Counted from the stretch's first letter, positions 55,507-64,000 are shown. The stretch is DNA of 64,000 bases from Candidatus Obscuribacterales bacterium (GCA_020634035.1 JACKCM010000003.1:496001-560000), one strand, 5' to 3'. Made by a program: numbers and translations. The notes: generated by a model not told the origin, from the letters alone.

Positions 55507-57039
55507 ATGTTCGATGCTCTTACCGATAGATTACACTCCGTCTTCAAGAACCTGACCGGCGACGAGAAGCTCACCGCCGAGAATATGGAAGACGCGATTC
55601 GCGAAGTCCGCAAATCGCTTCTGGAAGCCGACGTCAGTTTGAAGGTGGTAAAAATCTTCATCAGCCGCGTTCGCGAGAAAGCTCTGGGCGCAGACGTGAT
55701 TGAGTCGGTCTCTCCTCAACAACAATTCGTCAAGATAGTCCACGACGAACTGGTCACTATCCTCGGTGGCGAGAACAGCCCCATCGAATTAGAAGGGGAG
55801 CCTCCTGTTGTAATGCTTCTTGGACTGCAGGGCTCTGGTAAAACCACCGCCTGCGCCAAGCTGGCCAACAAATTGAAAGCAGAAGGCAAAAAACCGCTCA
55901 TGGTGGCATGCGATGTGCAGCGTCCTGCTGCCATCAAACAGCTTCAGACCCTGGGTGAGCAGATAGACGTCCCTGTTTTCGCCCTGGAAGACACCAAAGA
56001 TGTTCAAGACATTGCCGACCAGGCGATGGAGAAAGCCAAACAAGAAGGTCTCTCTCCTGTTATTCTCGATACCGCCGGTCGTCTTCAGGTAGATACTTTG
56101 TTGATGGCCGAACTGATGATTCTCGATAGAGCCCTGGAGCCTAAAGAGAAATTGCTGGTTATAGACGCCATGACCGGTCAAGAGTCGGTAAACGTTGCCG
56201 AGACTTTCAATACCCAGCTCGAAGTGACCGGACTCTTGCTCTCCAAAATAGACGGCGATGCCAGGGGCGGTGCGGCTTTATCCGTTAGAGAAGCGGTAGG
56301 CAAACCGATAAAATTCATCTCTACCGGAGAGAAGCTCGACAACCTCGAGACCTTCTATCCAGACCGTATGGCCAGCCGCATTCTAGATATGGGCGACGTT
56401 CTTTCTCTGGTTGAAAAAGCCCAGCAGAATATCGACGAGAAAGAGGCCGAGCGTGTGGCCATGGAGATGTTGAAGGGTGACTTCACCCTCGACATGTTCG
56501 TTCAGATGCAGTCCATGATGAAGAAGATGGGCAATATGGGCGACATCATGAAGATGATGGGCCTCGGCGGTATGTTCGGCATTTCAACCGAACAACAGAA
56601 ACAAATTGCCGAGCAGGGCGAAAAAATGATGTCTCAGTATGAGATCGCCATCAATTCGATGACCCCCGATGAACGCAAAAATCCGGACCTTATCGACTTT
56701 CAGCGCAAACGTCGCATCGCCAAAGGCTCCGGCTTGAAAGAAGCCCAGATCGGACAGTTATTAAACGAGTTTCAGAAGATGCGCCAGATGTTTCAATACC
56801 TAAAACCCTTTCTAGGCGGCGGTATGGGCGGCATGGGTGGCGGCGGCTTCCCCGGTATGGGCAACTTTCCCGGTATGCCCCCCATGGGTGGAATGGGAGG
56901 CGGAATGCAGCCCCCTCCGGGCTTCGACCCCTCAAAAATGAGAATGCCTCCGGGCATGCCCGGTATGCCCGGTATGCCGGGAGGGGCAAAAGCAAAGGGC
57001 GGCGGCAAGCCCCGGCTTCGCAAGAAAAAGCGAAAGTGA
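55507..57039 (+). CDS. ffh: Signal recognition particle protein Ffh
   Basis: A 510-residue SRP54 GTPase that binds signal peptides and 4.5S RNA for co-translational membrane targeting. The N domain (1-85) is followed by the G domain with GLQGSGKTT (near 104-112), DVQRPAAIKQL, DTAGR and LSKIDGDARGG (Ser in place of the usual Thr of TKLD). The Met-rich M domain is about 325-440. It ends in an unusually long Met/Gly/Pro tail (PGMPG-type repeats, about 440-510). The start has AGAGGAA ahead. Confidence 0.97.
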   Translation: MFDALTDRLHSVFKNLTGDEKLTAENMEDAIREVRKSLLEADVSLKVVKIFISRVREKALGADVIESVSPQQQFVKIVHDELVTILGGENSPIELEGEPPVVMLLGLQGSGKTTACAKLANKLKAEGKKPLMVACDVQRPAAIKQLQTLGEQIDVPVFALEDTKDVQDIADQAMEKAKQEGLSPVILDTAGRLQVDTLLMAELMILDRALEPKEKLLVIDAMTGQESVNVAETFNTQLEVTGLLLSKIDGDARGGAALSVREAVGKPIKFISTGEKLDNLETFYPDRMASRILDMGDVLSLVEKAQQNIDEKEAERVAMEMLKGDFTLDMFVQMQSMMKKMGNMGDIMKMMGLGGMFGISTEQQKQIAEQGEKMMSQYEIAINSMTPDERKNPDLIDFQRKRRIAKGSGLKEAQIGQLLNEFQKMRQMFQYLKPFLGGGMGGMGGGGFPGMGNFPGMPPMGGMGGGMQPPPGFDPSKMRMPPGMPGMPGMPGGAKAKGGGKPRLRKKKRK

Positions 57040-57069
57040 ACCAGAACTAAGCAATGCAAATCGTAAGTA

Positions 57070-57098
57070 TTGCAAAGCTAGTCTTAGTCAAATATAGA
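57070..57098 (+). promoter_or_regulatory. Promoter of the rpsP operon
   Basis: TTGCAA (57070-57075) and TATAGA (57093-57098) are 17 bases apart, a standard housekeeping promoter layout, about 70 bases before rpsP. Confidence 0.55.
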
Positions 57099-57168
57099 GG
57101 AACCGGGACAAATTCCTGGTAGAATATCCACTTTCAATACATATTGATGCATCCGAGAGGAAAGTTAC

Positions 57169-57432
57169 GTGGTAAAGATAAGGCTGAAGCGCATAGGCGC
57201 CAAAAAAGCCCCTCACTACCGAATAGTCGCTGTTGACAATCGCGTAAGACGCGATGGTAAGCCACTGGAAGAAGTTGGCTACTACAATCCTCGTTCTAAA
57301 GAACTAAAAGTCAATAGAGAAGCAGTCGAAAAATGGATCAAAAACGGCGCTCAACCAAGCGATACGGTAACAAGCCTTTTAAAAAGGGCAGAGGCGGCGG
57401 GAGCAGCAGAGGGCGCTACCCAACCAAGCTAA
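57169..57432 (+). CDS. rpsP: 30S ribosomal protein S16
   Basis: An 87-residue S16 protein of the small ribosomal subunit. The family signature VKIRLKRIGAKKAPHYRIVA is at the start, then VDNRVRRDGKPLEEVGYYNP. The start is GTG 57169 with AGAGGAAAG ahead. It opens the operon with khpA, the MshEN-like protein and a GNAT gene. rimM and trmD, usual partners, are absent. Confidence 0.97.
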   Translation: MVKIRLKRIGAKKAPHYRIVAVDNRVRRDGKPLEEVGYYNPRSKELKVNREAVEKWIKNGAQPSDTVTSLLKRAEAAGAAEGATQPS

Positions 57433-57677
57433 TCGAGTCTGACGCAGCTGAAGACCTGGCCGAGTACATTTTGAAGGTTCTTGCAAGAGAGCCGGATTCT
57501 CTGCACTTCGAAAGAAAAAACTTCGGACCCAGAAAGTGCCGTTTAAGCGTAAAATGCGACCCGTCCGTCACCGGTAGATTAATCGGTAAAGACGGCAGGA
57601 CCATTTCGGCGTTACGATCGCTGATCAAAGCAGCATCCGGCAGATACGGCAAACGAGTAGACATAGTGGTCTCTTAG
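57333..57677 (+). CDS. khpA: KhpA-type KH-domain RNA-binding protein
   Basis: A KH-domain protein with VTGRLIGKDGRTISALRSLIKAA, the GxxG loop being GKDG. KhpA with KhpB binds RNA and affects cell-wall synthesis and size in Firmicutes. The domain itself begins near ESDAAEDLAEYILKVL, about codon 35. The only standard start upstream is ATG 57333, which lies 100 bases inside rpsP and gives 114 residues with an Arg/Lys/Gly-rich N-terminal extension. An ATC at 57432 overlapping the rpsP stop is the alternative. The stop overlaps the next start by one base. Confidence 0.85.
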   Translation: MDQKRRSTKRYGNKPFKKGRGGGSSRGRYPTKLIESDAAEDLAEYILKVLAREPDSLHFERKNFGPRKCRLSVKCDPSVTGRLIGKDGRTISALRSLIKAASGRYGKRVDIVVS

Positions 57678-57985
57678 TGGACAAGTCCGAGCCCTCAAGC
57701 AAATCTCAAAATCAAGACGAGAATCTCCTCGAGATTCTCGTTTCTGACGGCCTTATCTCTGCGGCTCAGGCAGAGCTGGTCAAGCAAGATTCTCAGAATA
57801 CCGGAATGAGTCTGGACGAAATACTTATCGCCCGGGGCTGGGTCAAAGAGAAAGCCCTGGAGCAATACAATCGCAGCCAGACAAAAGTCAAGACCACGGT
57901 CCCTGCCACAGAGCTAGGCTATGAAGACCATCTCAAGAAGTATCGTTTTATCCTCGCGGATATTCTCGGCGAATCGAGCGAGTAG
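57677..57985 (+). CDS. Small single-module MshEN-like protein
   Basis: A 102-residue protein whose core, LLEILVSDGLISAAQAELVKQDSQ then MSLDEILIARGWV, follows the same pattern as the repeats in the protein at 5251, a GspE-N/MshEN-like helical unit. The Arg of the RLG cyclic di-GMP box is not present here. It begins at GTG 57677, sharing one base with the khpA stop. Its place in a ribosomal protein operon is unusual. Function unknown. Confidence 0.7.
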   Translation: MDKSEPSSKSQNQDENLLEILVSDGLISAAQAELVKQDSQNTGMSLDEILIARGWVKEKALEQYNRSQTKVKTTVPATELGYEDHLKKYRFILADILGESSE

Positions 57986-57998
57986 TTAGTGGTTTGAG

Positions 57999-58625
57999 AT
58001 GAAAGAAGAATTCCGGCTACGTCGGGCAACCCTGGATGACGCCTCAGGCATCGTCGAGATCTACCGCCCTTACTGCCGGGATACAATCATCACCTTCGAG
58101 ACCGAAGCCCCGCCAGTAGAAGAGATGGCTGCCAGAATCAAAGAGATAGGCAGCACCCTGCCCTGGCTGGTGGCGGTATCAGATACCGATTCAGAACTTC
58201 AAATAGGTGGCTACGCCTACGCCGCGCGCCATCGAGCCCGCCGGGGTTATCAATGGTCGGTGGAGACATCGGTATATCTAGGGACTGAGTTCCGGGGAAA
58301 GGGACTGGGAAGGGTGCTCTACTCAGCACTCTTTCAATTGCTTGAAAAACAGGGCTATATCAACGCCTATGCCGGCATTGCTCTACCGAATGCAGCCAGC
58401 GAAGCCCTGCATCGCTCTTTTCAATTCGAGCCCATCGGCGTTTATGAAAAAGTCGGCTATAAAATGAACCAGTGGATAGATGTCGCCTGGTGGCACAAGC
58501 AGCTCAATGAATATCCCTATCCTGATAGTAATGCCACATCTGGCTGGGAACCACCGGACCCTATCGCCATCGATGCGCTTGGGACGGAGACGAATCGCAT
58601 TCTCGAAGTCTGCCACCACATTTGA
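57999..58625 (+). CDS. GNAT acetyltransferase (phosphinothricin acetyltransferase-like)
   Basis: A 208-residue acetyl-CoA-dependent N-acetyltransferase. The opening LRRATLDDASGIVEIYRPYC and the Glu/Pro-rich helix match the Pat/Bar-like family. The acetyl-CoA site is VYLGTEFRGKGLGRVLYSAL (R/Q-x-x-G-x-G/A type). The WxxV-type C-terminus DVAWWHKQL is also family-like. Natural substrates of such proteins vary (methionine sulfoximine and similar), so resistance is not implied. It is the last gene of the rpsP run. Confidence 0.9.
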   Translation: MKEEFRLRRATLDDASGIVEIYRPYCRDTIITFETEAPPVEEMAARIKEIGSTLPWLVAVSDTDSELQIGGYAYAARHRARRGYQWSVETSVYLGTEFRGKGLGRVLYSALFQLLEKQGYINAYAGIALPNAASEALHRSFQFEPIGVYEKVGYKMNQWIDVAWWHKQLNEYPYPDSNATSGWEPPDPIAIDALGTETNRILEVCHHI

Positions 58626-58690
58626 GACTATCACGGTCAATCGAGCGCTGCCTGACTCTGATCCTGAATCTAATCGGGTAAACTATAGTC

Positions 58691-59878
58691 ATGAATCTTT
58701 TAAAGCACCTGAAACATACTGCTAAATCAGCCGTAATTCTGGCGGCAGCCGGGTTCTTCCTGAGCCAGCCGAATGGCGCCCTGGCAGCAGATTATTTTGC
58801 CGCAGGAGTGAAGCTCTTCGACAGCCAGCGCTATTCTGAAGCGGCTCAATATTTCAAACATGTGCTTCGAACCAATCCCAAGCACACCCAGGCTATGTAC
58901 TATCTGGGCGCATCCTTGCAAAACTCAGGCGACATTGCCGGAGCAAAGAGCTTCTACAATCACCTGATTCGCAACTACCCTCGCTCGGAAGGGGCGCGCT
59001 ATGCGGCCACAGCCATGCAAACCTTGAGTCAAAGTGCAGGCTCAAACTCAAGCTCGAATTCGGTGGCAAATACCGGCGCTCGGCGCAGCAGCACAGATTA
59101 CATTCCGGATGCCGAAAGTGTAGGTTTTCGAAAAAGCACTGATCAAGAGCATCTGATGGTCAATTGCCGAATCAATGGACGCAATCTACCGATGATCTTC
59201 GACACCGGCTCCACTATCTGTATGATAGGCAAAAATCATCTGCAGCAAATAGGCATGGCTCCACCCACAGGTGCCCCCACAAACAAAGTAAAGGCCGTGG
59301 GCGGCGTGGTGGACGCCTGGGAAGTGCCGGCTCAAATAGCACTTGGAAGAATCGTCAGGACTGTCGACCTGGTGGTGATAGAACAGTTACGCAATCCTCT
59401 ATTAGGCCAGTCTTTTTATGGAGATCTCAAATACGAGGTGGACAACGCTCGTGGTCAGATCGCCTTCAAGAAACCGGGAGGCAAAGGAGATTTCGTCCAG
59501 GCAGGCTCCATCGACATTCCCCTGACGGTGGAAGGCAGCAATCTAATAGTCACGGCCAAGGTCAACGGCAGGCCGATGCCGTTTTATTTTGACACCGGTG
59601 CCGGTGCCAGCATTATGCCACTACAAATGCTACAGACAATGGGTGACCAGGGCTTTCGCAAAGTCGGCGAAAGCGACGCCACCGGAGCCGCCGGCACTAC
59701 AAAAAGCGAGCGGTATCAGGTAGATTCGATTGAACTGGGACCGATTCGAAAGCAGGGACTGGTTATAGCCGTGTCCGCCGACTATAAATACAAGTACGGT
59801 TTACTTGGCAGGGACTTCTTCGGGAACAAACGCTTTACCGTAGACAAAGCCAACAAGAAACTGCATTTCTATCGCTAA
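58691..59878 (+). CDS. Exported TPR protein with two retropepsin-like aspartyl protease domains
   Basis: A 395-residue protein with a signal peptide (about 13-33), TPR-like helices (about 35-110), and two clan AA retropepsin-like domains. Each carries a DTG active-site motif: D171 in MIFDTGSTICMIG and D301 in FYFDTGAGASIMP. Each also has the hydrophobic LLGQSF/LLGRDFF flap-partner motif. Retropepsins usually need two subunits; here one chain has both. The paralogue at 60643-62022 has the same architecture. Substrate unknown, location periplasmic or surface. Confidence 0.88.
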   Translation: MNLLKHLKHTAKSAVILAAAGFFLSQPNGALAADYFAAGVKLFDSQRYSEAAQYFKHVLRTNPKHTQAMYYLGASLQNSGDIAGAKSFYNHLIRNYPRSEGARYAATAMQTLSQSAGSNSSSNSVANTGARRSSTDYIPDAESVGFRKSTDQEHLMVNCRINGRNLPMIFDTGSTICMIGKNHLQQIGMAPPTGAPTNKVKAVGGVVDAWEVPAQIALGRIVRTVDLVVIEQLRNPLLGQSFYGDLKYEVDNARGQIAFKKPGGKGDFVQAGSIDIPLTVEGSNLIVTAKVNGRPMPFYFDTGAGASIMPLQMLQTMGDQGFRKVGESDATGAAGTTKSERYQVDSIELGPIRKQGLVIAVSADYKYKYGLLGRDFFGNKRFTVDKANKKLHFYR

Positions 59879-60642
59879 GCGACAGTACGCAACTCTTCTC
59901 TGAAATAGCGAATCTTGCGACGAACATAGTCACTGTATATGGTTGCAAGCTTGAAACCCAGAGCACCATCGAGACAACCACCGCGCAGTAGATAGCGATA
60001 GAAGAAAGTCCATATTGGATGAAAGATCTCATTAACAGGATGAGCCCGCCAACCGCTGCGCCCCTGAAGAACAAACTCCCGTGCCGAGAGCCTGGCGTAT
60101 TTCTCCATGGCATCTTCAAATTGCTGGACGTTCTTATAGGCATAGTGATGCATCTCGGCCCGGAGCATACCCACCGGTCCGTCTATATGAATGGCTTCGT
60201 GAACCAGGCGGTCGTTAAACAGACCGGCGCCCTTTTGAATCAGGCGCAGCTGGGCATCAGGATAAAAGCCTCCATGGGCGACTCGAACATCACCTATATA
60301 AAGAGCCCGGGGTATTCGATAACCCAGAAAATCTTTTGCCGAAGCATCTTTCAACAGTGCCGCAATCTCTTCGACAAGCTCCGGCGTCAGGACTTCGTCG
60401 GCATCGAGGCTGAGCACCCAGTCGCCCTTCGCCAGGCCAAGGGCAAAGTTCTTCTGGGCGGCGTAGCCGAGCCAGTCTTGATGAGTGACATGAGCACCAT
60501 GCTCTGTGGCAATCTCTCTGGTGCCGTCACTAGAGCCGGAGTCGACCAGTATCATTTCGTCGGCGATAGGCTTGACGGCGTCCAGCACCCGACCAATCGT
60601 GCGCTCTTCATCCTGGGCAATAATCACTACCGATAGTGTCAT
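59875..60642 (-). CDS. Family 2 glycosyltransferase (WaaE/KdtX-like)
   Basis: A 255-residue GT-A enzyme. It begins SVVIIAQDEERTIGRVLDAVKPIADEMILVDSGSSDGT, and the metal-binding DADE motif is in VLSLDADEVLTPE. The C-terminal helices and aromatic motif (HPIWTFFYRYLLRGG) match the LPS core glycosyltransferase group. It probably adds a sugar to a cell-surface glycan. It overlaps the convergent aspartyl protease gene by four bases and lies directly after the second aspartyl protease gene with no gap. Confidence 0.93.
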   Translation of the reverse strand: MTLSVVIIAQDEERTIGRVLDAVKPIADEMILVDSGSSDGTREIATEHGAHVTHQDWLGYAAQKNFALGLAKGDWVLSLDADEVLTPELVEEIAALLKDASAKDFLGYRIPRALYIGDVRVAHGGFYPDAQLRLIQKGAGLFNDRLVHEAIHIDGPVGMLRAEMHHYAYKNVQQFEDAMEKYARLSAREFVLQGRSGWRAHPVNEIFHPIWTFFYRYLLRGGCLDGALGFKLATIYSDYVRRKIRYFREELRTVA

Positions 60643-62022
60643 TTATCTCAAGCGCGTAAATTTGATCACTTTATTCACATTGTCTATCGAATAACGATAG
60701 TCCTTAAAGAAGGACTGCCCGAGCAGCGGATGGGGGATTGTGGCAGATGGGTCCACCGCCACATCGAAATCATGGTGTTCAATCGGTCCCATTCTGATGG
60801 ATCGAATCGGAAAGACAAGAATCGTGGAGACACCCTGCACACCATGAGATATACCAGCCCGAGCATTGCCAGGCACAGTTATTCCTAACTGTCTCAGGTG
60901 ACTGGCGCCAAGAAGTACACAGGAAGCACCTGTATCGAAATACATCGGAAGCTTGCGACCATTGACCTCTACGTCGACGATTATCTCTTTTCCTTCATTT
61001 CTGAAAGGAACTTCGGAGCGATTGCTGTTGCCACCGGCGTAAATGGAACCGATGCTCTGCCTTACGCCGGACCTGTCGTTGCGGACAAAGTGAATGGTCT
61101 TTCCGGCCGAATCGATTGTGTAGTGGAAATCAGCGAAGAAAGTCTGCCCAAGAAGAGGCTCCCCGCTGAAGGGTGGAACATAACTGATCAAAAAGTTCTT
61201 TTTCTCGATAGGACCTACTTTGAGGTCGACTCTCATCACCCAGGTGGCCTGAGCGCCCCCGGCTCCGACCCCACTGGAGTAACCTATCGGCGGTCCTTTG
61301 GGAGGCTGGATACCAAGCTGTTTCAAGTGGGTCGCTCCAAATACGCAACCTTCCGCTCCGGTATCGAAAAACATGGTGATTCTTCGCCCGTTCACCGAAG
61401 CATCGATAAACTGATGATCACTGCCAGGTTTGGTCTGGTAATGAATTCGCGCCTCCGGTGGTAGATTATCGTAGCTCTTCTGAGACACACCCGAAGCCGT
61501 CCTGGAGGCAGCCGATGCCGAGGTCACCGTACCTGGGTTAGAACTCGGGCTGGCGCTGGGTCTGGAGGCGGCCGGTCTGGCAGATGCTGACGAAGACGAC
61601 GACGCAGACGAAGCCGAATTCGTCCCTTGAGCCGCCGCCACAGCAGAGACATAGGCCGACGGATTCACCCTTTGCAGATGGGTGCAGGCTTTGTCATAGA
61701 CCGAAGTCTTGTAGCCGAATTGCATTGCCCGGCTGAACATGGTCGTGGCGTTTTTCAGGTCGCCGGCATTCTCGTAGCAGATCCCGAGAAAATAATAGGC
61801 GCGATAGTCCCGGGGATTCTTCTTCAGGCAGATTCCCAGATTTTTAATAGCCTGGGGATACTCGCGTTTTTTGATATGGGCGACGCCCAGACGAAACTCT
61901 TCGTCTGCGCCCAGAGACCCCTGCGAAGAAAGTACAAGACACAGGGCCGCCATGAACAAACAGGCGGCCAGGCGCCACGAACGGGACATAAATAAGGACG
62001 CCGCTATCGATTCACTAGCCAT
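60643..62022 (-). CDS. Exported TPR protein with two retropepsin-like domains (paralogue)
   Basis: A 459-residue paralogue of the protein at 58691. A signal peptide (about 15-38) precedes TPR helices (about 40-115), a Ser/Ala-rich linker (about 130-190), and two DTG domains: D220 in MFFDTGAEGCVFG and D363 in MYFDTGASCVLLG. Each has an LLGQ(T/S)FF motif near its C-terminal end. The start is ATG 62022, 12 bases after the acyl-CoA dehydrogenase stop, so it may be co-transcribed with that gene; ATG 61989 is an alternative. Confidence 0.88.
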   Translation of the reverse strand: MASESIAASLFMSRSWRLAACLFMAALCLVLSSQGSLGADEEFRLGVAHIKKREYPQAIKNLGICLKKNPRDYRAYYFLGICYENAGDLKNATTMFSRAMQFGYKTSVYDKACTHLQRVNPSAYVSAVAAAQGTNSASSASSSSSASARPAASRPSASPSSNPGTVTSASAASRTASGVSQKSYDNLPPEARIHYQTKPGSDHQFIDASVNGRRITMFFDTGAEGCVFGATHLKQLGIQPPKGPPIGYSSGVGAGGAQATWVMRVDLKVGPIEKKNFLISYVPPFSGEPLLGQTFFADFHYTIDSAGKTIHFVRNDRSGVRQSIGSIYAGGNSNRSEVPFRNEGKEIIVDVEVNGRKLPMYFDTGASCVLLGASHLRQLGITVPGNARAGISHGVQGVSTILVFPIRSIRMGPIEHHDFDVAVDPSATIPHPLLGQSFFKDYRYSIDNVNKVIKFTRLR

Positions 62023-62034
62023 ATTTAGAGTCTA

Positions 62035-63168
62035 TCAGGAACCAATCTCGTGGGCTACGATGTTCTTCTGAATCTCCGCAGTGCCTTCGGCGATCTCCAT
62101 TACCTTGGCGTCTCTATAGAGTTTTTCCATCGGCAAATCGCAACTCAAACCGGCTGCACCAAAGATTTGAACAGCTTCAGCGCTGTGCACCTGGGCTACC
62201 CGAGCCGCGTAATACTTGCACATGGCGGCATTTTTGCGAAATTCGGTCGGCTCTTCATCTTTGCTCCAGGCGGCTCTGTATGTCAGCAACCGGGCTCCGC
62301 AAGATTCTGAAGACATATCTGCGAGCTTCCACTGAATCGCCTGAAGTTTGCCTATGGCAGAACCAAACTGCTCTCTAGAGCGCGCTCTATCCACCGAATG
62401 AGCAAGAGCCATATCGGTCAATCCGACAGCGGCAGCGGCAGCCAGGACTTTGATGAAATCCATACCATGCAAAAGGGCTTCTTCCTGAGAAGCGGGACCT
62501 TCTACCCCACCCAATCTAGAAGCATCGTCCAGCTTCAGGTTTTTGAATGAGATGTTATTGGTTCTGGCGCCAGCGAGACCGAGTTTTTTGATATTGGCAG
62601 AAATTTTGACCGCGTCTTTTACCTGGCTCAGGTCCACAAGCCAGAGCCCCAGAGGAGACTCTTCGCCTCTGGCAGTGACAACGGCAAGTTCCGCCACGTC
62701 ACCGTTGACCACCCAGGTTTTCTCTGCGGTTAATGAGGATTCTTTGTCCACGCAGGCGGCAATCCCCATATAATCGCTTCCGGCGCCTTCTTCGGTGGCC
62801 GCCACAGTGGCGATGCATTCACCCCGGGCAAGCAAGGGAAGATAACGGGATTTTTGAGTATCGGTGCCGAATTTCTGAATCAGCTCGGCGGCAGTGAGGT
62901 GGCTGGCAACAGACATAGCCAGTCCGGCATCGATTTGACCGAGGGCTTGAATCAGAAGAGCGGTATGAATAAAGGGCTCGCCACAGCCGCCATACTCCTT
63001 GGCTACGGAGGTCCCTAGAAAGCCTTTTTGTCCGAGGCTCTCGAAAACGCTCTTGACCTTATCAGGATCATTCTCCAGGTCTTCGACCCGAGGTTCAATC
63101 TCGCTGGTCAGAAACTTCTTGTAATCTTCGAAAAGCTCTGTTTGTAACGAACTCAAAAATGTGTTCAC
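62035..63168 (-). CDS. Acyl-CoA dehydrogenase
   Basis: A 377-residue FAD-dependent enzyme that makes the first alpha-beta double bond in acyl-CoA oxidation. The helical N-domain contains GFLGTSVAKEYGG. The middle domain has ATVAATEEGAGSDYMGIAA. The C-terminal domain has RSREQFGSAIGKLQAIQWKLADM and the terminal AEGTAEIQKNIVAHEIG, which in some subfamilies includes the catalytic Glu. The acyl chain length is not readable. The start is GTG 63168 with GGAGG upstream. Confidence 0.93.
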   Translation of the reverse strand: MNTFLSSLQTELFEDYKKFLTSEIEPRVEDLENDPDKVKSVFESLGQKGFLGTSVAKEYGGCGEPFIHTALLIQALGQIDAGLAMSVASHLTAAELIQKFGTDTQKSRYLPLLARGECIATVAATEEGAGSDYMGIAACVDKESSLTAEKTWVVNGDVAELAVVTARGEESPLGLWLVDLSQVKDAVKISANIKKLGLAGARTNNISFKNLKLDDASRLGGVEGPASQEEALLHGMDFIKVLAAAAAVGLTDMALAHSVDRARSREQFGSAIGKLQAIQWKLADMSSESCGARLLTYRAAWSKDEEPTEFRKNAAMCKYYAARVAQVHSAEAVQIFGAAGLSCDLPMEKLYRDAKVMEIAEGTAEIQKNIVAHEIGS

Positions 63169-63501
63169 TGATTTCGGACGCCTCCGACACTCTATCTATA
63201 TATAACGAAAGCTATTCTAGCAACTGGATATGAGCTTACCCCGGTAGTTAATAGTTCTTTCGCCTTTAAACAGGGTAAGGAGACCGCAGATTAGCCCGGC
63301 AAGACGTTTTCAAGTACCTGCTCGCCGTCAACTGATTATTCCGTTCAAGAGCAGCCCGGGGCAAGTGACACTATACTCAATACCAAATCAAGCTTAGCAA
63401 GAACGGCACGAATAAAGGAAGATTCACACATAGGTCATAAAATCCATGTTACTGTGCATGGGCCACCGGGCAAGCATCAAGCGCCGAAAGAGAGAGATAC
63501 T
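63169..63501. other. Divergent intergenic region
   Basis: There are 333 bases between the divergent acyl-CoA dehydrogenase and HEAT-like genes. ATATATAAC near 63200 may be part of a minus-strand promoter. No gene or repeat is seen. Confidence 0.4.
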
Positions 63502-64000
63502 ATGTCAGTCTTTTTGAAAGTCATGAAGAAACTCAGCTCCGCATTTCGCGAGAAACCAACGCTGAAACCTGATGATTTCGAGCTGGAGCATTTTCTCTTT
63601 TATCACGGACTGGTCGGCACCAGCCCCGAAGGTCAACGAAAGTTCAAAGATGTCCGAGCCGATATTCGGTTCGCAGTAGAAAGCAAAAGCTCTGCCCAGC
63701 TTGCCATCGCCCTCAAACTGCTGCCTTTGCACTGGGAAGAGAAGCTCAAATCAATCGCTGACGAAATCAAGGACAAAGAGGTCTTGATCGAAATTCTGGC
63801 TCCGGAAAGACTGGGTGATACCGAAACAAACAACAACTTTCCTCTCTTTCACGAACACTGGAAAGTCAGAGCCAATGCCGCAAAGATGCTGGCGCATCTG
63901 AAAGCGACCACAAAAGTAGAAGAACTGGTTAACAGCCTGCCCGGCACCAGGGAGAATACCAAAATGGCTTTCTGTCATCTGGTCTATGCCCTGGGTAGAC
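63502..64000 (+). CDS. HEAT-like helical repeat protein, partial (runs off the window)
   Basis: An open frame from ATG 63502, with GAGAGAG just ahead, to the window edge (166 codons read, no stop). The product is alpha-helical and amphipathic, with repeat-like units (RADIRFAVESKSSAQLAIALKLL, then VRANAAKMLAHLK) that recall HEAT or armadillo repeats. The family is not certain and the C-terminal part lies outside the window. Confidence 0.7.
   Translation, partial: MSVFLKVMKKLSSAFREKPTLKPDDFELEHFLFYHGLVGTSPEGQRKFKDVRADIRFAVESKSSAQLAIALKLLPLHWEEKLKSIADEIKDKEVLIEILAPERLGDTETNNNFPLFHEHWKVRANAAKMLAHLKATTKVEELVNSLPGTRENTKMAFCHLVYALGR

Overview
The window is 64 kb of bacterial chromosome with close to even base composition and dense coding on both strands. 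It holds about fifty protein genes, one tRNA and no rRNA. The gene set suggests a large-genome, non-photosynthetic relative of the cyanobacteria, of the Melainabacteria/Vampirovibrionia type (for example Obscuribacterales). The pointers are a Ski2-like RNA helicase, a SigB/SigF-type sigma factor, rpsP followed by khpA, citrate synthase plus a fermentative AdhE, and many secreted TPR and low-complexity proteins. This placement is inference from gene content, not from a marker gene.

Layout. 0-7.6 kb: SWIM/SNF2 helicase, a coiled-coil membrane sensor-like protein, a highly structured intergenic region, a four-repeat MshEN-like protein and an Fe/Mn superoxide dismutase. 7.8-11.4 kb: an operon with an HTH/coiled-coil protein, a selenoprotein W whose in-frame UGA is missed by ordinary gene calling, cytidylate kinase and an M50 protease with TPRs. 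11.4-19.1 kb: Ski2-like helicase with a probable ATT start, tRNA-Pro(GGG), sigma factor, membrane histidine kinase, coaD and a coiled-coil partner. 19.2-30.6 kb: serine hydrolase, SpoIIM and RDD membrane proteins, citrate synthase, an orphan adenine methyltransferase, an EF-hand calpain-like protein, sfsA, a STAS protein and adhE. 31-39 kb: a secreted TPR protein, a MNIO (DUF692)-DUF2063 fusion with a small lipoprotein-like precursor ending in a two-cysteine tail (probably a HvfA/bufferin-type modified-peptide system), and a LuxR-type two-component pair. 39-48 kb: secreted metalloprotease, nagB, cyclophilin, a repeat protein, dnaK, a metallo-beta-lactamase-fold hydrolase and a secreted glycosidase-like protein. 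48-64 kb: a transposase-derived zinc-ribbon protein beside 50-bp tandem repeats, alpha/beta hydrolase, treZ, an HD phosphohydrolase with a leader ORF, ffh, rpsP-khpA-MshEN-like-GNAT, two secreted double-retropepsin proteins flanking a glycosyltransferase, acyl-CoA dehydrogenase and a truncated HEAT-like gene.

The main points of interest are the hidden selenoprotein W with a readable SECIS-like hairpin, the MNIO-DUF2063/precursor pair, the MshEN-repeat proteins without an ATPase, the EF-hand calpain-like protein, the mirrored double-retropepsin genes, the stem-loop-rich intergenic region at 4.8-5.0 kb, and several unusual translation starts (ATT start, deep overlap, coupled leader ORF).
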